Assembly: GCA_030427245.1 (NCBI GenBank)
Contig: JAUHXA010000011.1
Location: 62,001-126,000, forward strand
Direction: 5' to 3'
Length of the DNA: 64,000 nucleotides
Source: Bacteroidia bacterium
Lineage (GTDB): Bacteria > Bacteroidota > Bacteroidia > Chitinophagales > UBA2359
The notes beneath the pieces were generated by a model that saw only the letters and a list, made by a program, of their open reading frames with translations, did not search any database and was not told the DNA's origin. Of the stretch, positions 43,199-51,574 are shown one piece after another. Within the stretch, counting starts at the first letter, position 1. Each line of letters starts with the position of its first letter. A program made the translations under genes and the position numbers.

Positions 43199-43927
43199 TT
43201 AATTTGTATTTCCATACAACCCCTCATACATCCACCCATTGAACTGAAACAAAATCGGGCATTTTCGGGTACCTGAAAGTTGGGTGAACAAGATGCCAAT
43301 TACCTCGTTCTCAGGGTCAATAAAACAGTAGGTGTGGGATGCGCCAATCCAACCAAAAGAACCCACTACTTTGCCCAAAGGAGAGTCGCCTTGTGAAACT
43401 GCAAAGCCATATCCAAAACCCAAATTGTCAAACTTCATTCCTCCCGCTTCAATCGGCAGAAGTTTATCGGCTAATTGATTGGCAGTCATCATTTCCACCG
43501 TTTCGGGCTGCAAAATCTGCTTGCCCTTGTAGCTGCCCTTGTTCAAAAGCATGGTCGCAAAATGGCTGTAATCTTCAACCGTTGACACCAAACCAAAATT
43601 CCCTCTTGGTAAATGCCCTTCGGTATAAACACTTTCGGTATTGTTCTCTCTTGCAAACAATTGGTCGGTTTCGTCATAGCCATAAATCGTAGCCAAATTC
43701 GCCATTTTTTCGGCTGCAATTTTGTAACCTGTATCCTTCATTTCCAAAGACTTGAATAGGTTTTCTTCCAAAAAAGCGTCTAAAGATTGTTGGCTCACCA
43801 CTTCAATGATATATGCCAAAACATCAGTGCTATGACTATACGTAAACTTGGTATTGGGTTCGGAAGAGTTTGAAGTACAATTTGTTAGGAGTAGTATTGA
43901 AGTGATGAGGATTAGGAATGTTTTCAT
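43199..43927 (-). pseudogene. Serine hydrolase (beta-lactamase-like) lacking its nucleophile region
   Basis: I use ATG 43927, which starts a lipoprotein-like signal peptide (MKTFLILITSILLLTNCTSN). Directly after it comes FTYSHSTDVLAYIIEVVSQQSLDAFLEENLF, which in full-length class C beta-lactamase-like enzymes lies about 150 residues in, at the Tyr-Ser-Asn motif. The region with the nucleophile SxxK is therefore absent and the signal peptide is joined to the middle of the enzyme. The rest of the fold, up to FGWIGASHTYCFIDPENEVIGILFTQL, is present. This fits an internal deletion, so the product is probably inactive. It could still be a stable non-catalytic lipoprotein. It diverges from the GlxA-type gene with about 118 bp between starts. 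Confidence 0.7.
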
Positions 43928-44045
43928 AGGAAGGGATTGTTTTGTTTTGGAAATTTTACAAAGCACAAAATACCTCTTGCAGCTCAAACTCAAATAGTGT
44001 ATTTTTGCCAATAAAGAGGGGTATTTGTGCCAAAAAGTAAGAAAC

Positions 44046-45032
44046 ATGAAAACATTACAGGTCGGCATTGCAATGCCAAAGGGCAATATTGGAATCAGTT
44101 CTATTGCAGGAATTCGAGCGATATTCTTGAAAGCCAATGACTTTTTGCAGCAAAAACACGATACAAGGCATACTTTTTTTGAAGTAAAATTGGTGGGTGA
44201 AAGCCTTCTATCTCAAATTGCAGAAGGCATTTTTACCATTCAGCCCGATACTACTTTTGATGAATGTGTGGAGAACGACTTGATTTTTGTTCCTGCATTG
44301 TTGGGACATCCTTCCACTTTTTTACCACAAAATCAAGCCTTAATCGAATGGCTCAAAACGGCACATCAAAGCCCTAAAACCGAAATTGCGGCAATGTGTA
44401 CGGCTGCTTTTTTGTTGGCAAAAGCGGGCTTGTTGGATAGTTATTCGGGCGTGACGACACATTGGATTGATGCACCGATTTTGAAGGAGTTGTTTCCAAA
44501 GGTGACCTTGGTAACGGAAAAAATCATTACGGATGAAAATGGCATTTACACAAGCGGAGGAGCGTTTTCTTCCTTCAATTTGGTTTTGTATGTCATTGAA
44601 AAATATGTGGGTAGGGATGTTGCTGTTTGGTTGTCCAACATTTTTGAAATCAACCTATACCGCCATTCTCAAATGCCTTTTATGATTTTTCAAAACCAAA
44701 AAACGCATGGAGATAAAGGAATTGCAGCCGCACAACAATACATGGAAACGCATTATACCGAAAGTTTGCACATTGGAGAAATCGCCCAACAGTTTGCCTT
44801 TAGTCGCCGCAATTTTATCCGTCGTTTTCAAGCTGCAACGGGTAATTCTCCCAACGATTACCTTCAACGCATCCGTATGGAAGCCGCCAAACGTTTGTTG
44901 GAAACGACCACCAAAAGGGTCAGCGAAATTATTTATGAAACGGGCTACAATGACTTCAAAACCTTTCGGGAGGTATTTCGGAAATGGACAGGAGTGACTC
45001 CAAAATTGTATCGGGATAGGATGAGGCGCTAG
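44046..45032 (+). CDS. GlxA family transcriptional regulator (DJ-1/PfpI + AraC HTH)
   Basis: The 328-residue protein combines an N-terminal DJ-1/PfpI-like domain (about 1-190) with a C-terminal AraC-type DNA-binding domain. In the N-terminal part, AAMCTAAFLLAKAGLLD has a Cys in the nucleophile-elbow position. The AraC domain reads GEIAQQFAFSRRNFIRRFQAATGNSPNDYLQRIRMEAAKRLLE, followed by ETGYNDFKTFREVFRKWTGVTPKLYR, the canonical second helix-turn-helix. I chose ATG 44046 over the upstream start at 44025. Members regulate catabolic genes in response to small molecules; the ligand is unknown. It shares its promoter region with the divergent hydrolase remnant, which may be a former target. Confidence 0.9.
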   Translation: MKTLQVGIAMPKGNIGISSIAGIRAIFLKANDFLQQKHDTRHTFFEVKLVGESLLSQIAEGIFTIQPDTTFDECVENDLIFVPALLGHPSTFLPQNQALIEWLKTAHQSPKTEIAAMCTAAFLLAKAGLLDSYSGVTTHWIDAPILKELFPKVTLVTEKIITDENGIYTSGGAFSSFNLVLYVIEKYVGRDVAVWLSNIFEINLYRHSQMPFMIFQNQKTHGDKGIAAAQQYMETHYTESLHIGEIAQQFAFSRRNFIRRFQAATGNSPNDYLQRIRMEAAKRLLETTTKRVSEIIYETGYNDFKTFREVFRKWTGVTPKLYRDRMRR

Positions 45033-45039
45033 ACTACCT

Positions 45040-46758
45040 TCAATTCACTCTCTCCACCTTCACTTCATCCTTAATTACCACCACTGTCCAAGCCTGTAAA
45101 TCGGTCAAATCCTTCAACTTATCAGAATTTTGGATGTAGTTTAGCAGTTGTTTTTTGGAGGCTTTTTGGGTAGCGGTTAGTTTTTTGGCTTCTTCTTTTT
45201 TGAGGTATTTCAGTTCAAAAACATACTGGTGATTGATGGGAATATTGGGGCGTTTGAAGAAAGTCAAGTCCAAATAACCTGCGGGTGTTTCGGGTTCGCT
45301 GTCGACATAGTAGGCATCGGTCAGCATCATTTGCGCCATCATAATGACCTTGATATATTTCTCGTCAAATCGTTGGTAATCTCGATTAGCTAAATGATGC
45401 AAAGATGTGTGAATCAGTTGGAAAAACGGATGTGGGTTTCCCTTCAATGCCATTTCTTCTACGGCATCTTGAATTTGGTCGGTTTGAAGTTGAAACTGGT
45501 TTTGGGTTTGCAGCAATTGCCAAAAATAGGTGATGTAAATTTCTTGAATCGCATAATTGGGCACTCTAAATGTTACCCGTTTTGCCCACTGTGATTCGAT
45601 GGTCAAAAATCCTTGGTAAAATAAAAGGCTTAAAAAATCGCTTTGGTCAAAGAATTTTTCAAAGCTGAATTCTTGTGTAATAATGCCTTTTACAGGGGTT
45701 CCTTTCACGATTTTCCGCAAAGTTTTGAAGTTTTCTTCGGGAGTTTCTACGGTGAGTAATCGCCTAACTTTTTTGTAATCACTCGAAATATTGATGTCCA
45801 ACATGTTTGTAGGCATCTCTTCAAAAGCTTGATAGTGCTTCAGAAAGTACAATGCCATATTGGAGTTAAAAAGAAGGTTTGGAGTTTGATAATGAAATTT
45901 ATAGCCATCATACCAAGCCTTCATAATTGGAAGAAGTTGGTCTATTTTTTCAATTTGCTGAGGAATGGCTAATTCAAAAAGTTCTTGTACTTTTTGTTCC
46001 GTAAAACCCATCATTTCGATAAATCGTAAGTCTAAAGATAAATTAGTAGCTATATTGAAGCCACTCGTCATACTGTCCAAAGTAATAGGCGTAATTCCTG
46101 TTGAAAAGAAACGGTCAACCACCCCTAAAGCGGTTCCTTCCTTAATCGCCTCATAAAATTTTCGCACAAATCCCTCTGCGCCCACTACTTTTTTGAATTC
46201 TTCCAGCCGAAAAGCAATCAACTGATTGGCGAAATGGTCATATTCGTCAATAATGATGTATAGCTTGTGGTCAGGAGCTTTTCGTTTTACTAAAAAAATC
46301 AAAGAGGACATTAGAAAAGCAGGATAGGTCATTTTATTTATTTCTGCTGCTTCTTTAGGTGTAAAAAAATCAGAATAAGTATTACAAAAATCTCTAATAC
46401 TATCTCTTACTTTTTTCAAAAAACCATTTAGTGTACTTTCTTCGGACGTAGTATCGATTTGTGTAAACTCAAATTTAATCACCAAATAAGTATTGGCTAA
46501 AGGTGTAGAGTTTTGTCCAATATATAAATCTCCAAACAGCTCTTTAAATTTATCCTTGTGTTCTAAGCCGTAATAGTATTGAAGGAGAGATACAAAAAGG
46601 CTTTTTCCGAATTTGCGAGGACGCAAATAGAAAATGTATTTATCGGGAAGGTTTTCCAGTTTTTCAATGTAATTGGTTTTGTCAACATAGTGATAACCTT
46701 GACTGATTAAATCGTCAAAATTACTGATGCCGTAAGGGAGTTTTATGGGAGCGTTCAT
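45040..46758 (-). CDS. AAA-ATPase-like/PD-(D/E)XK nuclease-like protein (DUF1703 type)
   Basis: This 572-residue protein belongs to a family common and much duplicated in gut and environmental Bacteroidota. The N-terminal half (about 1-230) is an AAA-ATPase_like domain that begins LPYGISNFDDLISQGYHYVDKT. The P-loop-like segment is RPRKFGKSLFVSLLQYYYG, and the Walker B-like segment is LYIIIDEYDHFANQL. The C-terminal domain carries the PD-(D/E)XK core: LDLTFF and, downstream, YVFELKYLKKEEAKKL with the E-x-K pair. The family may serve in phage defence or as a mobile nuclease-like element, but this is not established. It ends only 8 bp from the converging GlxA stop codon. Confidence 0.85.
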   Translation of the reverse strand: MNAPIKLPYGISNFDDLISQGYHYVDKTNYIEKLENLPDKYIFYLRPRKFGKSLFVSLLQYYYGLEHKDKFKELFGDLYIGQNSTPLANTYLVIKFEFTQIDTTSEESTLNGFLKKVRDSIRDFCNTYSDFFTPKEAAEINKMTYPAFLMSSLIFLVKRKAPDHKLYIIIDEYDHFANQLIAFRLEEFKKVVGAEGFVRKFYEAIKEGTALGVVDRFFSTGITPITLDSMTSGFNIATNLSLDLRFIEMMGFTEQKVQELFELAIPQQIEKIDQLLPIMKAWYDGYKFHYQTPNLLFNSNMALYFLKHYQAFEEMPTNMLDINISSDYKKVRRLLTVETPEENFKTLRKIVKGTPVKGIITQEFSFEKFFDQSDFLSLLFYQGFLTIESQWAKRVTFRVPNYAIQEIYITYFWQLLQTQNQFQLQTDQIQDAVEEMALKGNPHPFFQLIHTSLHHLANRDYQRFDEKYIKVIMMAQMMLTDAYYVDSEPETPAGYLDLTFFKRPNIPINHQYVFELKYLKKEEAKKLTATQKASKKQLLNYIQNSDKLKDLTDLQAWTVVVIKDEVKVERVN

Positions 46759-46830
46759 CTAATTGTTTTTTGGAAAGATACAACATTCTAACAAAAAAAA
46801 GCCCACAATGATTCAAGCAATTAGCAGAAT

Positions 46831-49398
46831 TTACTCCTGAAAATACACCCTTTTCACCCGCCCACTCACACTCGTCAAGACCTCATACGAAATCGTTTCC
46901 AACCATTCTGCCACTTGTTGAACAGGCAAATGTTCGCCAAAAACCTCGACCTCATCTCCCGCTTTGACTCCTTCAATGTGCGTTACATTGAGCATCGTCA
47001 TGTCCATACACACATTACCCACAATTGGCGCAAGTTTTCCACATATCCACATTTTCCCTTTGCCGTTGCTCAATCGTCTGTGCAAACCGTCGCCATATCC
47101 AATATTGACAGTCGCAATTTTGCTCGTTTTGGAGAGCTGTCCTTTTCGGGCATAGCCCACTGTTTCCGAAGCAGGTACTTTTTTGATTTGTGCAATGTAG
47201 GTTTTCAAGGCACTCACACATTGAAGCTGGGACTGCAAAATATTTCCCCCATCAATGCCGTACAAACCCAAACCCAAACGCACCATATCCATTTGATATT
47301 GAGGGAAACGGGTGATGCCCGAAGAATTGAGAATGTGTCGAATAGGAGGTTTTGAGAATTGCAGGTTTTCTTGAAGATAGTTGTGCATCAATTCATAACG
47401 CCGCATTTGTTCCTCACTGAATCCATCATGTTGGGCTTCATCACTTGCCGACAAATGCGACAAAATAGAAGCGACTTCAAACTGTGGATTGTTTTGGAGA
47501 TGTTGGACTAAATTAGGGAGTTCCGATTCTTCAAAACCCAAACGGTTCATTCCTGTTTCCAGTTTGAGGTGAATCGAAATCGGGAATTCCACGCTCACCG
47601 AAGTATGCTGCAAATGTTCGTCCAATTGCTGCAATTGCCAAAGGCTGTAAATTTCGGGTTCGATGCGGTATTGCAGCAAGGCATCAAAACTGCTGGGCGA
47701 AGGATTCAAGACCATGATAGGCAGGGTAATACCCGCTTTCCGCAAAGCCACACCTTCATCTGTATAGGCTACACCCAAATAGTCGACCTGATGGTATTGC
47801 AGCAAATTCGCCACTTCAAAGCTGCCACTGCCATACGACAAAGCTTTGACCATCACCATCATTTTGGTGTTATTTTGCAGTAGTTGCCGATAAACCTTCA
47901 GGTTGTGGGCAATGGCATTGAGGTTGATTTCCAAAACCGTACTGTGTGCTTTTTGCGACAGCGTATTGGCTATTCTTTCAAAAGCAAAAGTACGTGCGCC
48001 CTTGACCAAAATACTTTCCTCTCGAAACACTGGAATTTGCTGCAAAAATGCTTGTGTGGTGGGGAAAAAAATGGCTTCGATTCCTTCAAAGAAGGTTTGG
48101 TAGGTGGTCATTTTTTCTCCAATTCCTATGAGTCTTTGGATGTTTTTTTGCTGCAATAGTTGGGCAACTTGACGGTACAAATGTTCGTGGTTTTGCCCAC
48201 TTTGAAGGATGTCCGAAAGAATGAGGGTGTGTTTGGAGTGTTGTCTTTGCTGCTTCAAAAAATCCAATGCGATGCCCAAAGAATGGAGGTCGTTGTTGTA
48301 ACTGTCGTTGATAATCGAGCAGTTGTTGTTGCCTTGCTTCAATTCGAGCCGCATGGCTATTGGCGAAAGCTGCAACATTTTGGCTGCAATGTCTGCATCT
48401 GAATAATTGAAATGAAGCAATAAGAGCCAACAGTGAATGGCATTTTCTATGGATGCTTCATCGGTAAAAGGGATTTTGATTTGACGAGTTTTGTTTTGGT
48501 ATTTGGCTTCAATGTGGGTAAATGTGGATTGTTTGTGGATAAGTGTGATTTGGAGGGTAGGTTTGGAGTTGGTTGGGTATAAGGTATTGGATTTTGACCA
48601 AGTGAGAGTTTTTACATCCCCCCTACCCCCTTCAAAGGGGGAATCAAAACTCCCCCTTTGAAGGGGGGTAGGGGGATGTTGCGAGGGGAGTAGGAGGATG
48701 TCATGTACACACTCAGTTATCAACTCATAATCCACACAATATACCAAGATATCCACATTCCGAAACAACTCCAATTTCTCCTGCACCTTCTGCCTATCAC
48801 TCTCAAAACCCTTGCTATGTGCTGCTCCAATGTTGGTAAATATGCCAATTGTAGGTTGAATAATCTTCGCCAATTTTTCCATCTCTCCGACTTCCGAAAT
48901 TCCCGCTTCAAAAATCCCCAAATTGTGTTGTTCGTTCATTTGCCAAACCGAAAGCGGCACACCGATTTGTGAATTGTAGCTTTTGGGGCTTCGAACAATG
49001 TGGAAATCTTGCCACAAAAGTTGATAAAGCCATTCTTTGACCACCGTTTTGCCGTTGCTGCCTGTAATGCCGATAATGGGGTAATCGAATTGGCTGCGGT
49101 GTTCGGCTGCCAACTTTTGGAGGGCTTCAATGCTATCCGAAACGAGGATAAAATTGGCTTCGAAATATAGGCTTGTTTGCCAATCCAATTGACTGATAAC
49201 AAAGTTGCGAATTCCTTTTTGATAAGCTTCTGCAATGAAAGTATGTCCATCTCTGCTTTGGCTTTGGATAGCAAAAAAGAGGGCATTATTGGAGAAGGTG
49301 ATTTTGCGACTGTCGAATAGAAGGTGTTGAATGTCGGTGTTTTGGGTGGATTGAAGGAGGGTGCCGTTTATGGTTTTGGTGATGTGGGAAATTTTCAT
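46831..49398 (-). CDS. Bifunctional MurF-alanine racemase fusion
   Basis: The 855-residue protein fuses two steps of cell-wall precursor synthesis: MurF adds D-Ala-D-Ala to UDP-MurNAc-tripeptide, and alanine racemase makes D-Ala. I use ATG 49398; the longer reading overlaps the upstream HTH gene and starts with TTG. MurF features are IIGITGSNGKTVVKEWL (Walker A) and GIFEAGISEVGEM in the first third. The racemase starts near residue 480, with VMVMVKALSYGSG containing the PLP lysine, and later GLYGIDGG and VNIGYGDGLHRR. The C-terminal Tyr region is present. Bacteroidota commonly have this fusion. A 66-bp palindrome at 48614-48679 lies in-frame within the MurF part and adds about 22 residues. 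Confidence 0.95.
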   Translation of the reverse strand: MKISHITKTINGTLLQSTQNTDIQHLLFDSRKITFSNNALFFAIQSQSRDGHTFIAEAYQKGIRNFVISQLDWQTSLYFEANFILVSDSIEALQKLAAEHRSQFDYPIIGITGSNGKTVVKEWLYQLLWQDFHIVRSPKSYNSQIGVPLSVWQMNEQHNLGIFEAGISEVGEMEKLAKIIQPTIGIFTNIGAAHSKGFESDRQKVQEKLELFRNVDILVYCVDYELITECVHDILLLPSQHPPTPLQRGSFDSPFEGGRGDVKTLTWSKSNTLYPTNSKPTLQITLIHKQSTFTHIEAKYQNKTRQIKIPFTDEASIENAIHCWLLLLHFNYSDADIAAKMLQLSPIAMRLELKQGNNNCSIINDSYNNDLHSLGIALDFLKQQRQHSKHTLILSDILQSGQNHEHLYRQVAQLLQQKNIQRLIGIGEKMTTYQTFFEGIEAIFFPTTQAFLQQIPVFREESILVKGARTFAFERIANTLSQKAHSTVLEINLNAIAHNLKVYRQLLQNNTKMMVMVKALSYGSGSFEVANLLQYHQVDYLGVAYTDEGVALRKAGITLPIMVLNPSPSSFDALLQYRIEPEIYSLWQLQQLDEHLQHTSVSVEFPISIHLKLETGMNRLGFEESELPNLVQHLQNNPQFEVASILSHLSASDEAQHDGFSEEQMRRYELMHNYLQENLQFSKPPIRHILNSSGITRFPQYQMDMVRLGLGLYGIDGGNILQSQLQCVSALKTYIAQIKKVPASETVGYARKGQLSKTSKIATVNIGYGDGLHRRLSNGKGKMWICGKLAPIVGNVCMDMTMLNVTHIEGVKAGDEVEVFGEHLPVQQVAEWLETISYEVLTSVSGRVKRVYFQE
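48614..48679. repeat. 66-bp near-perfect palindromic element inside the murF-alr ORF
   Basis: The left arm (48614-48642) and right arm (48651-48679) are 29 nt each and reverse-complementary except for a one-base shift in the C-run/G-run length; the spacer is 8 nt. Together they are 66 nt, i.e. 22 codons, so the reading frame is kept. The encoded peptide is HPPTPLQRG followed by SFDSPFEGGRGD, which is out of character for MurF. I recall the same peptide flavour from dispersed palindromic repeats in cyanobacteria and Bacteroidota; this was not checked. Rickettsial RPE elements behave in the same way. Confidence 0.85.
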
Positions 49399-49439
49399 GG
49401 TTTTGAAATTGGAGTTTGTGTTCTCAGTTATGTTTTTAA

Positions 49440-49934
49440 TCAACTACCTGCCATTTCCAACAAATCCTCTAAACGGTATTTTCGATAAGCTTCTTTGTTT
49501 TCTTGTTGCATTTTCAAGACTTCGTTTTTACTTTGTATGTGCAAATACAAAGCAGGATTCATATTGAAGATTTCTCCAAATTTGAGGGCCAAGTCCGTAT
49601 TGATTTTTCGATTGTCATTCAATACAGCACTTAGATTGCTTTCTTGATAGTCAATATATTGGGCAAGCTGTTTGTGTTTGATTCCCAAGACTTCTACCAT
49701 CTTCTTCAAAAAATATCCCAAAGTCAAAATTTCTTTTGGATTGCTTTTTTTCAGATAGGTTTCCATTTGCAATCGAAGTGATACCAGTTCAATGCGTTTT
49801 CTTTGGGCAGGGGTTCTTTTTTTAGATTCTGCGATGATGACTTGTTGAAGGATTTTGAATTCCTCCGAAGTAGTATCTACTTTGCCGTCTTCACGTCCAT
49901 TGATTCCGCCCGCATTGATAATTTCCTCATTCAT
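49440..49934 (-). CDS. HTH (Xre/HigA-like) regulator, probable antitoxin
   Basis: The 164-residue product has a helical N-terminal half (about 1-75, with the basic block AESKKRTPAQRKRIE) and a helix-turn-helix of the Xre/HigA type (about 75-130: GIKHKQLAQYIDYQESNLSAVLNDNRKINTDLALKFGEIF). A helical C-terminal tail follows. The start lies 8 bp inside the 3' end of the upstream GNAT-like gene, a coupling often seen in toxin-antitoxin pairs. The gene ends 41 bp from murF-alr. An autorepressor and antitoxin role is inferred from context; it could equally regulate another operon. Confidence 0.75.
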   Translation of the reverse strand: MNEEIINAGGINGREDGKVDTTSEEFKILQQVIIAESKKRTPAQRKRIELVSLRLQMETYLKKSNPKEILTLGYFLKKMVEVLGIKHKQLAQYIDYQESNLSAVLNDNRKINTDLALKFGEIFNMNPALYLHIQSKNEVLKMQQENKEAYRKYRLEDLLEMAGS

Positions 49935-50448
49935 CTTCTATATCTATTTGAGTACTTGAGTCAATATTTAAATATCTGTCTATTAGTTTCTGTCCTCCTA
50001 TTTCATCAATATACATCTTGAGACCAACTGCTGTTTTTGCTCCATATTTTTCTTGGTAAATGGACACCAATGCCGTTTTAGTATCAAATGATAGGAAACC
50101 TGCATAGTTCCCTTGTCCCAATTCTAAACTTTTATGACAAGCAAAGGCAATCAAAGAACCTGCAACATTTTCATATTGACCTTTGCTGCCAAAATTGTGG
50201 GGTGCAACTTCAATATTATTCATATACAAAAGCTCATCATTCACCAATGTCAAAAGTAGCAATCCTTCTAACTTCTTAGGAGAATCTTTGAGTGTGATTT
50301 TAAACAACATCGCTCCTTCTGTTTTTGCCAATTGCCTCCAAGCAAATTTCCAACCATCTTTTTTAAAAGGTAGTTCTTTGGGAATCGTTTCCAAAATCTC
50401 TCCTTCGTAAATATCGCCTGTCGCAACCTCTTTTAAATAAACATCCAT
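49927..50448 (-). CDS. GNAT-like protein, probable toxin of the pair with the HTH gene
   Basis: The 173-residue product has no signal peptide. Residues about 57-135 look like a GNAT fold: KKLEGLLLLTLVNDELLYMNNIEVAP supplies the central strands, and NFGSKGQYENVAGSLIAFAC (about 85-104) is at the place of the acetyl-CoA-binding loop and helix. The end FLSFDTKTALVSIYQEKYGAK continues the fold. The classical Q/R-x-x-G-x-G/A acetyl-CoA motif is not exact here. Similar proteins are frequent in Bacteroidota (recalled), usually just upstream of an HTH gene. GNAT toxins of known type II systems acetylate aminoacyl-tRNA. I infer but cannot prove a toxin role. Here the order is toxin-like gene first, then HTH, with an 8-bp overlap. 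Confidence 0.65.
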   Translation of the reverse strand: MDVYLKEVATGDIYEGEILETIPKELPFKKDGWKFAWRQLAKTEGAMLFKITLKDSPKKLEGLLLLTLVNDELLYMNNIEVAPHNFGSKGQYENVAGSLIAFACHKSLELGQGNYAGFLSFDTKTALVSIYQEKYGAKTAVGLKMYIDEIGGQKLIDRYLNIDSSTQIDIEDE

Positions 50449-50499
50449 AAATCAAACAAAGTTTCCACAAAATTATCATTTTTTGATAAATATGGTAAA

Positions 50500-50539
50500 C
50501 AAAAAACACCCAATTTCAAGCCTTTTGCTTCAAAATTGA
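50500..50539 (-). terminator. Probable terminator after the DUF4294 gene
   Basis: The arms CAATTTCAAGC (50511-50521) and GCTTCAAAATTG (50527-50538) pair with one bulge. On the minus strand the stem is followed by TGTTTTTTG. It lies about 43 bp beyond the stop codon and before the GNAT gene start. Confidence 0.55.
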
Positions 50540-50581
50540 GTATTCATTAAATTCTTTGTTAAAAGCGTTTATGTGAGGCAT

Positions 50582-51334
50582 TTACCTACTCGCATCCATC
50601 TTCTTTTTCTTCTTCTTATCCTTATCCAAAAGCGTTTCAACATCAATACACTCTGTGGCTTCCAGCGCCTTTGATTTAGGATGACGAGTGTAGCCCAAAG
50701 CAGTTACACCATTGCTTTCGAGGTGACTCAAAAGGTATTCCATATCCGCATATTCGGCGGGATCATAGCCTTCCTTGAAGTCGTAACCAAAAGATTTACC
50801 AAGTGCTTGCCAGAAAAAGGCACTAACTGGATTTTTGAACTCTTTCAGTAAGTCGTAGAAACGTTCTCCTGAACCTCGCTCAATCAATTTGACCAATACC
50901 TTGCCCTGCGAAACGGTTAGTTTTTTTAATTCGGTTTTGAAGTCTTCTTTCATCTCTTTCTCCAACTCCTTCAAGTATTTGCGTTTTTCTTTTTTACGCT
51001 TGGACTCCTCGGTTACTCTTTCGATTTCTGCAATCAAAGTCAGCGCACGTTGGGCATAAGGATAAACCTTGATAATGTTGTATTTCAGCTTTTTATACGC
51101 CTTCAATTCTTCGGCAGACATCAATTTGCTTGAAGCTACTTGAACCGTATCAAGGCGATATAAAGGAATTGTATCCACCTTAGTGGTTTGCAGTTCCAAA
51201 ATATTGATGTCGTCAATGTGTTTGTTATAGAGCGTATCTTGGGCGAAGCTATTGAAGGTAAACGTAAATAGAATCAAAAAGAAGGTAATTTGCAACGGAT
51301 AAATTTTCAAACTGTTTATTGTTATTGTGTTCAT
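50582..51334 (-). CDS. DUF4294 family exported protein
   Basis: I take ATG 51334 (250 residues), because the longer reading starts with TTG. A signal peptide (LQITFFLILFTFTFNSFAQ) is followed by a mature domain with the conserved block RALTLIAEIERVTEESKRKKEKRKYLKELEKEMKEDF, a basic coiled-coil-like helix, then YDPAEYADMEYLLSHLE near the C-terminus and a Lys-rich end. DUF4294 proteins are widespread in Bacteroidota and of unknown function; the helix and basic charge may bind nucleic acid or the envelope. The gene is on the same strand as radA and 240 bp downstream of it. Confidence 0.8.
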   Translation of the reverse strand: MNTITINSLKIYPLQITFFLILFTFTFNSFAQDTLYNKHIDDINILELQTTKVDTIPLYRLDTVQVASSKLMSAEELKAYKKLKYNIIKVYPYAQRALTLIAEIERVTEESKRKKEKRKYLKELEKEMKEDFKTELKKLTVSQGKVLVKLIERGSGERFYDLLKEFKNPVSAFFWQALGKSFGYDFKEGYDPAEYADMEYLLSHLESNGVTALGYTRHPKSKALEATECIDVETLLDKDKKKKKKMDASR

Positions 51335-51535
51335 TTTATGCTGTTTTATCAATCCAAACCTAATGAGTGTATGACATAGGTTTCAGTATTTTGATGGCAG
51401 ATTAGGGCAGAGGTTTATTTTGAAGGGGTGGCTTGATGCTGTTTCATTCAAGTTTAGGCTTAAATCTATTGTAGAGTACAAAAATACGACAAGCTTTCCA
51501 ACTTGGTTAACGATTTTAACAAAAATAAATTGTTT

Positions 51536-51568
51536 TCTCACTTCTCACTTCTCACTTCCCACTTCTCA
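51536..51568. repeat. Heptanucleotide tandem repeat between radA and DUF4294 genes
   Basis: The unit TCTCACT occurs in four to five copies, one with a single substitution. It lies 6 bp beyond the radA stop codon. It may vary by slippage. Confidence 0.7.
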
Positions 51569-51574
51569 AATGAA

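Noticed and set aside
43928-44137. Extended N-terminus of the serine hydrolase (70 more residues)
   Set aside because: It overlaps the divergent GlxA-type gene and its promoter; a proper lipoprotein signal begins at 43927.
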